DNA from: Kiloniellaceae bacterium | GTDB lineage: Bacteria; Pseudomonadota; Alphaproteobacteria; Kiloniellales; Kiloniellaceae | Assembly (NCBI GenBank): GCA_021776195.1 | Contig: JAJFGK010000090.1 | Location: 11,131-75,130 of the forward strand | DNA: 64,000 nucleotides | Direction of reading: 5' to 3' | Shown here: piece by piece, positions 37,706 to 45,634 of the stretch | Numbering within the stretch: position 1 is the first letter of the stretch | Layout: each line of letters opens with the position of its first letter | Notes under the pieces: model-generated | Seen by the model: the letters and a program-made list of their open reading frames with translations, nothing else | Told to the model about the DNA's origin: nothing | Databases searched by the model: none | Position numbers and translations under genes: made by a program

Positions 37706-40660
37706 ATGATGCAGAGTCCGCGCGATCCCATTGGTCAAGTGTCGGATGAGGGCGCGCGGCCGATCGATACCTCGGCGCCGATCGGCGATGAGGTCAAGAC
37801 CACGACCTGCTACATGTGCGCCTGCCGCTGCGGCATCAAGGTTCACCTGAAGAACGGCCGGGTCCGCTACATCGAGGGTAACCCCGACCATCCGGTGAAC
37901 AAGGGCGTGCTCTGCGCCAAGGGGTCGGCCGGGATCATGCAGCACTACTCCCCGGCGCGGCTGAGCAAGCCGCTGCTGCGGGTCGGCGAGCGCGGCGCCG
38001 GCGAGTTCAAGGAGATCGAGTGGGACGAGGCCCTCGATTTGGCAACCGACTGGCTCGGCGAGGTGCGCCGGACCGATCCGCGCAAACTCGCTTTCTTCAC
38101 CGGCCGCGACCAGAGCCAGTCCCTGACCGGCTGGTGGGCGATCCAGTACGGCACGCCGAACTATGCCGCCCATGGCGGGTTCTGTTCGGTCAACATGGCG
38201 GCCGCCGGGCTCTATACCTTCGGCGGCGCCTTTTGGGAATTCGGCGAGACCGATTGGGACCGCACGCGCTACTTCATGCTGTTCGGGGTCGCCGAGGAGC
38301 ACGGCTCCAACCCCATGAAAATGGCTCTGGCCAAGCTGAAGGCCCGCGGCGCCAAGTTCGTGTCGGTCAACCCGGTGCGCAGCGGCTATTCGGGGGTCGC
38401 CGACGAGTGGATCGGGATCAAGCCTGGCACCGACGGGCTCTTCGTCGGCGCGCTGATCCACGAGCTGCTGCAGGCCGGCAAGATCGATGTCGACTATCTG
38501 GTCCGCTACACCAACGCGCCCTGGCTGGTCATCCAAGACGAGGGTGCCGCCGACGACGGTCTGTTCCTGCGCGATGGCGACGGCAACCCCCAGGCCTACG
38601 ACAAGACCTCCGGCGCGGTGGTGGATGCCAACAGGGTCGACCTGGTGCCGGCCATGAGCGGCACCTTCAAGACGCCGGACGGCCGCAACGCGGTGCCGTC
38701 ATTCCAGCTTCTCGCCGAACGCTTCCTGGCCGAAGACTACGCGCCCGCGGCGGTAGCCGAACGAACCCAGGTGCCGGCCGAGACGATCCGCCGCCTGGCC
38801 GCCGAGCTGGCCCGGGCTGCCTTCGAGGAAGAGATCGTGCTCGATGTGCCCTGGACCGACTGGGCCGGCCGGCGCCACGAGACCATGGTTGGCCGGCCGG
38901 TCGGGATGCACGCCATGCGCGGGATCTCGGCTCATTCCAACGGCTTTCACACCTGTCGCCTGATTCACATCCTGCAGATCCTGCTGGGCTCGATCGACTG
39001 TCCCGGCGGTTTCCTTTACAAGCCGCCCTATCCCAAGCAGACCCCGCCCTGGCTGAAGCCGTCGGGCCGGGCGCGCGAGGCCGCGCCGTCCGAGCCCCTG
39101 GGCGGACCGCACCTGGGATTTCCGACCGGGCCCGAGGACCTGCTGCTCGACGCTTCGGGGCAGCCCCAGCGCATCGACAAGGCCTTCAGCTGGGATGCGC
39201 CTCTCGCCTCCCACGGCATGATGCACACGGTGATCTCCAATGCCGCCAGGGGCGATCCCTACCCGATCGAGGTCCTGTTCATGTATATGGCGAACATGGG
39301 CTGGAACTCGTCGATGAACATTCCCGACACCCTGCGCCAGCTCACCGACAAGGACCCGGAGACCGGCGCCTACAAGATCCCCAAGATCATCTACGCCGAC
39401 GCCTACTATTCCGAGACCGTGCCCTATGCCGACCTGATCCTGCCGGACACGACTTATCTGGAACGCTGGGACTGCATCTCGATGCTCGACCGGCCGATCT
39501 CCGAGCCGAGCGGGGCGGCCGATGGGATCCGCCAGCCGGTGGTGGCGCCTGACCGCGACGTGCGGGCCTTTCAGGAGGTCCTGCTCGATCTCGGCGCGCG
39601 CCTGAAGCTGCCCAATCTGGTGAAAGAAGACGGCAGCCCGAAGTACCCGGGCGGCTATCCCGACTACATCGTCAACCACGAGCGCAAGCCGGGGATCGGA
39701 CCGCTCGCCGGCTGGCGCGGCGCCGACGGCCAGTCCTATGGCAAGGGCGCGCCCAATCCCGAACAGCTGCAGCGCTACATCGAAAACGGCTGCTTCAATC
39801 ACGAGGAACTGGCGCCCGGACTGCGCTACTTCCGCCACGCCAACAAGGACTACTACGACCGTGCCGTCGCCATGGGCTACCGCGGCACCACCTCGCGGAT
39901 CGTCTTCCAGCTCTATCTGGAGCCGATGCAGACCTTCCGCCTCGCCGCCCAGGGCCACGGCAAGCGGGTTCCGCCGGCGGAACACCGTGCCCGCATCGCG
40001 ACCTACTTCGATCCGCTGCCCTTCTGGTACGAACCCTTCGAGGGCGCGGCGCTCGCGGAGGATGCCGGCAGCAGTGCCGAGTTTCCGATGCACGCGGTGA
40101 CCCAGCGCCCCATGGCCATGTACCATTCCTGGGGCTCGCAGAACGCCTGGCTGCGCCAGATTCATGGCAGCAACCGGCTCTACATGAACCGCGGCCGCGC
40201 CCAGGAACTCGGCATCGAGGACGAAGACTGGGTCTGGATCTCGAGTCAGCTTGGCCGGGTCAAGGCCCAGGTCAGTCTCATGGAGGGGGTTAATCCCGAC
40301 ACCGTCTGGACCTGGAATGCGATCGGCAAGCGCAAGGGTGCCTGGAATCTGGACCCGGACGCCGCCGAGGCCAGCCACGGCTTCCTCCTGAACCACCTGA
40401 TTGCCGAGTTGATGCCGGAGCGCGGCGGCGGCTACCGCTACTCCAACAGCGATCCGGTCACCGGCCAGGCCGCCTGGTACGACCTGCGGGTCCGGGTGGA
40501 AAAGGCCGACCCGGCCGAGGCGGGCTGGAGCGAGCCGCAGTTCGAGGCGTTGAACCCGGCCGGCGCCGGGCTCGCCGCCGCGCCAAAGCTGTCGCGCTTC
40601 GGCGCGGAATTCCATCTCAAGACCGGCGATGGCGGCGGCAAGAAGGGGATGGGATCATGA
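37706..40660 (+). CDS. soeA: Sulfite dehydrogenase (quinone), molybdopterin subunit
   Basis: A 984-residue bis-MGD molybdoenzyme that oxidises sulfite directly to sulfate on the cytoplasmic side. The N-terminal 4Fe-4S ligands are Cys35, Cys38 and Cys42 (CYMCACRC) plus a Cys in GVLCAKG; a candidate Mo-ligand Cys lies in GGFCSVNMA. There is no twin-arginine leader, as expected for cytoplasmic SoeABC and unlike exported relatives. Start ATG 37706 (MMQSP) is preferred; an in-frame ATG at 37655 would add 17 residues. The stop overlaps soeB. The alternative reading, a polysulfide/tetrathionate-type reductase, is less likely beside aprMBA-sat. Confidence 0.88.
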   Translation: MMQSPRDPIGQVSDEGARPIDTSAPIGDEVKTTTCYMCACRCGIKVHLKNGRVRYIEGNPDHPVNKGVLCAKGSAGIMQHYSPARLSKPLLRVGERGAGEFKEIEWDEALDLATDWLGEVRRTDPRKLAFFTGRDQSQSLTGWWAIQYGTPNYAAHGGFCSVNMAAAGLYTFGGAFWEFGETDWDRTRYFMLFGVAEEHGSNPMKMALAKLKARGAKFVSVNPVRSGYSGVADEWIGIKPGTDGLFVGALIHELLQAGKIDVDYLVRYTNAPWLVIQDEGAADDGLFLRDGDGNPQAYDKTSGAVVDANRVDLVPAMSGTFKTPDGRNAVPSFQLLAERFLAEDYAPAAVAERTQVPAETIRRLAAELARAAFEEEIVLDVPWTDWAGRRHETMVGRPVGMHAMRGISAHSNGFHTCRLIHILQILLGSIDCPGGFLYKPPYPKQTPPWLKPSGRAREAAPSEPLGGPHLGFPTGPEDLLLDASGQPQRIDKAFSWDAPLASHGMMHTVISNAARGDPYPIEVLFMYMANMGWNSSMNIPDTLRQLTDKDPETGAYKIPKIIYADAYYSETVPYADLILPDTTYLERWDCISMLDRPISEPSGAADGIRQPVVAPDRDVRAFQEVLLDLGARLKLPNLVKEDGSPKYPGGYPDYIVNHERKPGIGPLAGWRGADGQSYGKGAPNPEQLQRYIENGCFNHEELAPGLRYFRHANKDYYDRAVAMGYRGTTSRIVFQLYLEPMQTFRLAAQGHGKRVPPAEHRARIATYFDPLPFWYEPFEGAALAEDAGSSAEFPMHAVTQRPMAMYHSWGSQNAWLRQIHGSNRLYMNRGRAQELGIEDEDWVWISSQLGRVKAQVSLMEGVNPDTVWTWNAIGKRKGAWNLDPDAAEASHGFLLNHLIAELMPERGGGYRYSNSDPVTGQAAWYDLRVRVEKADPAEAGWSEPQFEALNPAGAGLAAAPKLSRFGAEFHLKTGDGGGKKGMGS

Positions 40661-41394
40661 CCTCTCTGCCGGCGACACCGCCGGCCAAGCGTCTGGGGCT
40701 GGTCATCGATCTCGACACCTGCGTTGGCTGCCATGCCTGCGTGACCAGCTGCAAGGAATGGAACACGGGTGGGTATCCAGCGCCGCTCAGCGACCTCAAC
40801 CCTTACGGCGCCGATCAGACCGGGGCCTGGCTGAACCGGGTCCACGGCTTCGAGGTGGGCGCCGGCGACAAGGGCCAGACCGTCAACTTTCCCCGCTCCT
40901 GCCTGCACTGCGCCGATGCCGCCTGCGTCACGGTCTGCCCGACCGGCGCCTCCTACAAGCGGGTCGAGGACGGCATCGTGCTGGTCCAGGAGGATCTCTG
41001 CATCGGCTGCGGCCTCTGCGCCTGGGCCTGCCCCTACGGCGCCCGCGAGATGGACCCGGTCGGCGGGGTCATGAAGAAGTGCACGCTCTGCGTCGACCGG
41101 ATCTACAACGAGACCATTCCCGAGGCCCGGCGGCAGCCGGCCTGCGTCAACGCCTGCCCGACCAGCGCGCGCCACTTCGGCGACTTCGCCGATCCCGACT
41201 CCAAGGTCTCCAAGCTGGTGGCCGAGCGCCGGGGCTACGACCTGATGCCGGAGCTGGGCTACCAGCCGACCAACAAGTACCTGCCGCCGCGGCCGCGTCG
41301 CCGGGGCGACGATAAGGCCGCGCCCAAGGCGCTGGAGCCGCTGGGCGAGGCCGGCGGCCTGCTCGGCTGGCTCGACAAAGTGCTGTCGGCTTAG
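40657..41394 (+). CDS. soeB: Sulfite dehydrogenase iron-sulfur subunit
   Basis: A 245-residue subunit with four cysteine clusters typical of DmsB/PsrB/SoeB proteins: CVGCHACVTSC, CLHCADAACVTVCP, CIGCGLCAWACP and CTLCVDR with a later CVNACP, for up to four 4Fe-4S centres. It forms the wire between SoeA and SoeC. Start ATG 40657 overlaps the soeA stop by four bases. No export signal. Confidence 0.92.
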   Translation: MTSLPATPPAKRLGLVIDLDTCVGCHACVTSCKEWNTGGYPAPLSDLNPYGADQTGAWLNRVHGFEVGAGDKGQTVNFPRSCLHCADAACVTVCPTGASYKRVEDGIVLVQEDLCIGCGLCAWACPYGAREMDPVGGVMKKCTLCVDRIYNETIPEARRQPACVNACPTSARHFGDFADPDSKVSKLVAERRGYDLMPELGYQPTNKYLPPRPRRRGDDKAAPKALEPLGEAGGLLGWLDKVLSA

Positions 41395-41405
41395 GAGAGG
41401 GGGAG

Positions 41406-42350
41406 ATGAATCCGGCCTTTTCCGTTCTCTTCTTCACCACCGCCTCGGGCGCCGGCTACGGCCTGCTGGCTTGGCTCGGCCTGCTCGGCGCCCTGGAGGC
41501 GCTGCCGGCGGAACGCTGGCTCGGCTTCACCGGCCTGGGCCTCGCCCTGGCCCTGGTCACCGTCGGGCTCTTGTCCTCGACTTTTCATCTGGGTCACCCC
41601 GAACGGGCCTGGCGGGCGCTCAGCCAGTGGCGCTCCTCCTGGCTGTCGCGCGAAGGCGTGATGGCCGTCGCCACCTATCTGCCGGCCGGCCTTTTTGGCA
41701 TCGGCTGGGTGTTCCTGGAGGAGACCGGCGGGCTTTTTGCCGTCTTTGGCCTGCTGGCCGCACTGGGTGCGACCCTGACCGTGGTCTGCACCGCCATGAT
41801 CTATGCCTCGCTGAAACCGATCCGGCAGTGGCGCAATCTTCGTGTGCCGCCGCTCTATTTCGGCTTTGCCGCGACCACCGGGGCGCTCTGGTGCCAGGCC
41901 CTGGTCTGGCTTTTCGGTCTCGAACTGGCCTGGCTCTCGGCCCTGGTGGTTGTGACCCTGCTCCTGACCTGGGCCTTGAAACTGGATTACTGGCGCGCGA
42001 TCGACCGCGACAATGGCGGCCCGAGCCTGGAGAGCGCAACCGGCCTTGGCCGGCTCGGCGCGGTGCGGACCTTCGAGCGCCCGCACACGGAAGAAAACTA
42101 TCTGCTCAAGGAAATGGGCTACCGCATCGGGCGCAAGCACGCCAAGAAACTGCGCCAGATCGCCGGGCTGCTGTTCGGCGCCCTGCCGCTGGCCGCGACC
42201 CTGCTGCTGTTCGGTTTCCAGGGGGCCCTTGGAATTGCCGTGGCCCTGCTGGCGGCGCTCGCGGGCACCGTCGGCGCCTTCGTCGAGCGCTGGCTCTTCT
42301 TCGCCGAGGCCAAGCACAGCGTGCGGCTTTACTACAGGGTCGACGGGTAG
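41406..42350 (+). CDS. soeC: Sulfite dehydrogenase membrane anchor (DmsC/NrfD-like)
   Basis: A 314-residue membrane protein with about eight helices, beginning MNPAFSVLFFTTASGAGYG. It resembles the DmsC anchor rather than the longer NrfD form, as known for SoeC. It should bind quinone and receive electrons from SoeB. It lies 11 bases after soeB with a purine-rich ribosome-binding site (GGAGAGGGGGAG). It converges on the fic gene with 29 bases between stops. Confidence 0.9.
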   Translation: MNPAFSVLFFTTASGAGYGLLAWLGLLGALEALPAERWLGFTGLGLALALVTVGLLSSTFHLGHPERAWRALSQWRSSWLSREGVMAVATYLPAGLFGIGWVFLEETGGLFAVFGLLAALGATLTVVCTAMIYASLKPIRQWRNLRVPPLYFGFAATTGALWCQALVWLFGLELAWLSALVVVTLLLTWALKLDYWRAIDRDNGGPSLESATGLGRLGAVRTFERPHTEENYLLKEMGYRIGRKHAKKLRQIAGLLFGALPLAATLLLFGFQGALGIAVALLAALAGTVGAFVERWLFFAEAKHSVRLYYRVDG

Positions 42351-42379
42351 CGATTTACTACCGTTCGGTTGGGTCAGGC

Positions 42380-43081
42380 TCAGTTCTCGGTTTCGTTTGC
42401 GGTGGCTTGCTTTACCGCGTTGAGAAGCTGTTTGGCCAGCATCCCTTCAAGCAAGCTCTCCAAATCCGAGACGTCGAGTTTTCCAGATTTCCAGTTCTTA
42501 TCGGCGCTTTCCAATGCGTCGTAGTATGGCGTCTTATCACCTGAGATCTGATCTGGAATTGTTGGTGTTCCCGCAAGCAGTGCATCCAGCTTTATGTTCA
42601 ACACGATATACATCAGGACTCGTGATGTACGCCCGTTGCCGTCCGCAAAGGGGTGAATCCAATTGAGTCGCCACATAACGTAGGCAGCCAAGTGGATGGC
42701 ACTCTTAACATCCCAGTTTTCGTTCACGTAGTCGCACAGCTCGGATATGTGCTCGGGGACAACAAAATGCTCCGGCGGTGTGTGTTGGCTTTTGCTAATG
42801 TCGATAGGGGTGTTGCGGTAGGTGCCCGCCAGGGCATGAATACCTTCCAGCGCAGCATAATTCAGCTGCAGTACATGGCGAGGAGCGAGCTTGAACGGAC
42901 GCTCCAAGTCATGAATGTGATCTCGGATTAGGTCGGTCGCCAAGTGGAATTGTCGGACACCGTTTTCAGCTTCGCGGCGCGCTTTGTCGTCGGGGTCTGT
43001 TATCAGTTCTTGGGATGGAGCGACGCTATGGCGATCATCAGACACGTTAGAGTCATTTGTCCTTGCGAACCCGGTGTCCAT
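42380..43081 (-). CDS. Fic-domain protein
   Basis: A 233-residue Fic protein carrying an intact catalytic motif HPFADGNGRTSR at residues 143-154, which fits the consensus HPF-x-D/E-GN-G/K-R. Such enzymes usually transfer AMP from ATP to a protein target and, with an inhibitory partner, act as toxin-antitoxin modules or housekeeping modifiers. The beta-hairpin flap region lies around residues 95-112. The start ATG 43081 lies inside the end of the upstream small gene (29-base overlap, different frame), suggesting translational coupling. Base composition is lower in GC than in the soe genes next door, hinting at acquisition. Confidence 0.88.
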   Translation of the reverse strand: MDTGFARTNDSNVSDDRHSVAPSQELITDPDDKARREAENGVRQFHLATDLIRDHIHDLERPFKLAPRHVLQLNYAALEGIHALAGTYRNTPIDISKSQHTPPEHFVVPEHISELCDYVNENWDVKSAIHLAAYVMWRLNWIHPFADGNGRTSRVLMYIVLNIKLDALLAGTPTIPDQISGDKTPYYDALESADKNWKSGKLDVSDLESLLEGMLAKQLLNAVKQATANETEN

Positions 43082-43259
43082 CGGCTGCGTCGACTTTGCG
43101 GTCGACTTCCGCGACCAGTTCCCGTGTGATGCGCGAGTTCTCTATATGCGTATTGCCATACACGAAGCTCTGACGCTGATCGCGCTCGGCCTCGGGAGTC
43201 ATCTTTATGTGTCGCGCCCGCTCCACTAGAGTTTTCAGGTCATCCGACACGTTGCTCAT
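43053..43259 (-). CDS. Small protein upstream of fic, possible Fic inhibitor/antitoxin
   Basis: A 68-residue basic helical protein encoded just before fic and overlapping it by 29 bases. It contains SFVYGNTHIEN-SRITRELV, a segment that resembles the inhibitory helix of Fic systems, whose motif is S/T-x-x-x-E-G/N. Here Glu40-Asn41 are present, but the position four before the Glu is Asn36, so it is a variant. Its Glu may block ATP binding by contacting the second Arg of the Fic motif. Start is ATG 43259; a GTG at 43280 is possible. The role is inferred from context and motif only. Confidence 0.6.
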   Translation of the reverse strand: MSNVSDDLKTLVERARHIKMTPEAERDQRQSFVYGNTHIENSRITRELVAEVDRKVDAADGHRVRKDK

Positions 43260-43485
43260 CCTCTCAAGTTCGGCAAACACTAGCGCTCATTCACGCTGAA
43301 CTGCAAGCATTGACAAAGATTTAATCATTGTCGTCGCTCGATCAATCTCTGAGCGGCGCGCAGCAGTGTCATTGTTGCTCGCGGGACATTTTTCGAAGAA
43401 AAAACAGAAAATCAAGAAGCTCTAGGGATGCACGTTAGAAAAATAGCCATTCGCCAGCGGTCGAATGGCGGACCATGTGAACCGC

Positions 43486-44322
43486 TTAAGCTACCTCCGG
43501 CTCCCTTTCCTCCCGCAGCAAGGTCAGCGGATGCTCGTCGTCGACCCAGCCGGCGTGGTTGGAGAAGAGGTCGTAGCCGATCAGGCGCTGCAGGCGTTCG
43601 GGGAAGTCCCGGGCGACCGCGGGCGGGCAGGCCAGCGCCATGTCCTCCTCCTGGCGCAGCCAGCCCAGGGCATAGCCGAAGAGGGCGCCGACCCGATGCA
43701 CGTTGGATCGATTGGCGCCGCCGCCGTGATAGGTGCCGCCCAGATAGAAGGCGACCGAGCCCTTGGGCATGACCGCCTGGGTCATTTCGTGTTCTTGCGG
43801 CTTGCGCGCGCGGTCGCTCCAGCGGTGGCTGCCGGGGACGATGGTCGTGGCCCCGTTGTCGGCGGTGAAATCGGTCACCGCCCACATGCCGTGCACCAGC
43901 TTGACCATGTCCGGCGTCGCCTCGTGAAACTGGGTGGGATAGATCGAGTCGTCCCGGTGGACCTCTTGGCGCAGTTCGCCGGGCCCGATATCGACCATAT
44001 GGGTCACCTGGAGCCGGTAGACCCGGCTGTTGGGCAGCAGCAGCCGGTCGCAGAGATCGAGCACGGTCGGGTCCAGCGCGATCCCGCGGGCGACGGCGGA
44101 GCGCTTGATCAAGCCCGACACGCGCCGTGTCTTGTAGCCGGAGAAGTCGTCGTTCCAGATGCCGTCGCCGGCGAACCAGGGCGCCATGTCGGCCGTGAAG
44201 CGGTCCATCTCCGCGGCGTCGAGCTTCCGGTCGACGATCACGCAGCCCACTTCCAGCAGGGCCGCGGCGATCTCCTCGCCGCTCGCGTCGCGGTCGAGGT
44301 GGGGAATGGTCGGTGTGGCCAT
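43486..44322 (-). CDS. Phytanoyl-CoA dioxygenase (PhyH) family protein
   Basis: A 278-residue Fe(II)/2-oxoglutarate oxygenase. The facial triad is His and Asp in EVHRDDSIY and a distal His, probably in GTYHGGGANRS or the following NVHRVG; NGATTIVPGSHRWSD is the usual family core. Start ATG 44322 (MATPTIPHLD) has GGGAG ten bases upstream; the frame is open to 44610 without support. It stands alone between the fic locus and the nucleoside operon. Third-party substrates of this kind of enzyme include ectoine, halogenated or methylated small molecules; none can be chosen. Confidence 0.8.
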   Translation of the reverse strand: MATPTIPHLDRDASGEEIAAALLEVGCVIVDRKLDAAEMDRFTADMAPWFAGDGIWNDDFSGYKTRRVSGLIKRSAVARGIALDPTVLDLCDRLLLPNSRVYRLQVTHMVDIGPGELRQEVHRDDSIYPTQFHEATPDMVKLVHGMWAVTDFTADNGATTIVPGSHRWSDRARKPQEHEMTQAVMPKGSVAFYLGGTYHGGGANRSNVHRVGALFGYALGWLRQEEDMALACPPAVARDFPERLQRLIGYDLFSNHAGWVDDEHPLTLLREEREPEVA

Positions 44323-44408
44323 GGCCGTTTTGCTCCCGCCGTGGTGTCTGTCATTCGTGGGCTCGATCATAAAACCAATCGGCCACGAAAGGACATTGCC
44401 TTTTCCAG

Positions 44409-44462
44409 CCTGCCATTGCGAGGGCCGCGAGTGTGATCGGCGACACTCTCGGCCTTGGCAGG
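44409..44462. repeat. Long hairpin upstream of the nucleoside-uptake operon
   Basis: CCTGCCA pairs with TGGCAGG at the base; inside, GGCCG-C-GAGTGT pairs with ACACTC-T-CGGCC around an eight-base loop. It contains a CATTGCGAGG-type segment common to dispersed repeats. It could be a REP-like element, or an attenuator in the leader of the operon. Confidence 0.6.
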
Positions 44463-44596
44463 TGCGTTGACCGGACGGGAAAAAGCGACGACCATGGGCC
44501 ACCAGACAGGGAAGCGGGCGCAGGATCTGCCATCGGGCCGCCGTGCCGCCGGCTTTGGTTTTATCAAGAAGACCGACCCACACAACAGGGAAGAGG

Positions 44597-45607
44597 ATGA
44601 AGGGATCCATGAAACATCAACTCACAACCGCGATTGCCGCGGCGGTCCTGCTCATCGCCAGCCCGGCTTTGGCCGGAGAATTCAGCCCCGCCGTCGTCTT
44701 CGACATGGGGGGCAAGTTCGACAAGTCCTTCAACGAGGGTGTCTACAACGGCCTGGAGCGGTTCAAGGAAGACGCCAAGGTCGACTACCGCGAGTTCGAG
44801 GTCACCAACGAGACCCAGCGCGAGCAGGCCCTGCGCAAGATGGCGCAGCGCGGCTCGAATCCGGTGCTCGGCATCGGCTTTGCCCAGGGCCCGGCGATGG
44901 AGAAGGTGGCGGCCGAGCACCCCGACACCAAGTTCGCCATCATCGATATGGTGGTCGATCTGCCCAATGTGCAGTCGATCGTGTTCAAGGAGCATGAGGG
45001 CTCCTTCCTGGTCGGCATGCTGGCGGCCCTGGCCTCCAGGACCGCGAAGGTCGGCTTCGTCGGCGGCATGGACATTCCCCTGATCCGGCGCTTTGCCTGT
45101 GGCTACGAGCAGGGCGCCAAGCACGTCAATCCCGATATCGAGGTGATCCAGAACATGACCGGCACCACGCCGGCGGCCTGGAACGATCCCGGCAAGGGCG
45201 GCGAGCTGGCCAAGAGCCAGTTCGATCGCGGCGCCGACGTGGTCTATGCCGCGGCCGGCGGCACCGGCCTTGGCGTCTATCAGGCCGCCGCCGATGCCGG
45301 CAAGCTGGCCATCGGGGTCGATTCGAACCAGAACCACCTGCATCCCGGCACCATGTTGACCTCGATGCTGAAGCGGGTCGACGTCGCGGCCTACAACGTC
45401 TTCAAGACCGCCCAGGACGGGACCTTCACTCCAGGGATCCAGAACCTTGGACTGGCCGAGGGCGGTGTCGGCTGGGCCTTCGACGAGCACAATGCGGACC
45501 TGATCACCATCGGCATGAAGAACGCGGTGGAGCAGGCGCGCAAGAACATCATCGGCGAGGCGATCACGGTCCACGACTACATGTCCGACAACACCTGTAA
45601 CTACTAA
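44597..45607 (+). CDS. BMP-family ABC receptor lipoprotein-like protein, probable nucleoside binding
   Basis: A 336-residue periplasmic receptor of the basic-membrane-protein (PnrA/BmpA) family, whose members bind purine or other nucleosides. It has a cleavable signal peptide with an ALA site near residue 26 and no lipobox Cys. Family features are FDMGGKFDKSFNEGVYNG at the start of the mature protein and the GFVGGMDIPLIRRFACGY hinge segment. Start ATG 44597 has AGGGA five bases before it; the in-frame ATG 44609 is an alternative. It heads an operon with ATPase, permeases and nucleoside-degrading enzymes. Confidence 0.88.
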   Translation: MKGSMKHQLTTAIAAAVLLIASPALAGEFSPAVVFDMGGKFDKSFNEGVYNGLERFKEDAKVDYREFEVTNETQREQALRKMAQRGSNPVLGIGFAQGPAMEKVAAEHPDTKFAIIDMVVDLPNVQSIVFKEHEGSFLVGMLAALASRTAKVGFVGGMDIPLIRRFACGYEQGAKHVNPDIEVIQNMTGTTPAAWNDPGKGGELAKSQFDRGADVVYAAAGGTGLGVYQAAADAGKLAIGVDSNQNHLHPGTMLTSMLKRVDVAAYNVFKTAQDGTFTPGIQNLGLAEGGVGWAFDEHNADLITIGMKNAVEQARKNIIGEAITVHDYMSDNTCNY

Positions 45608-45634
45608 CTCGCCGGCGGGGGGCCGGCGCGCGCG

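Noticed and set aside
44323..44596. Possible purine riboswitch before the nucleoside operon
   Set aside because: The only strong structure is a repeat-like hairpin; the conserved purine aptamer loops are not visible.
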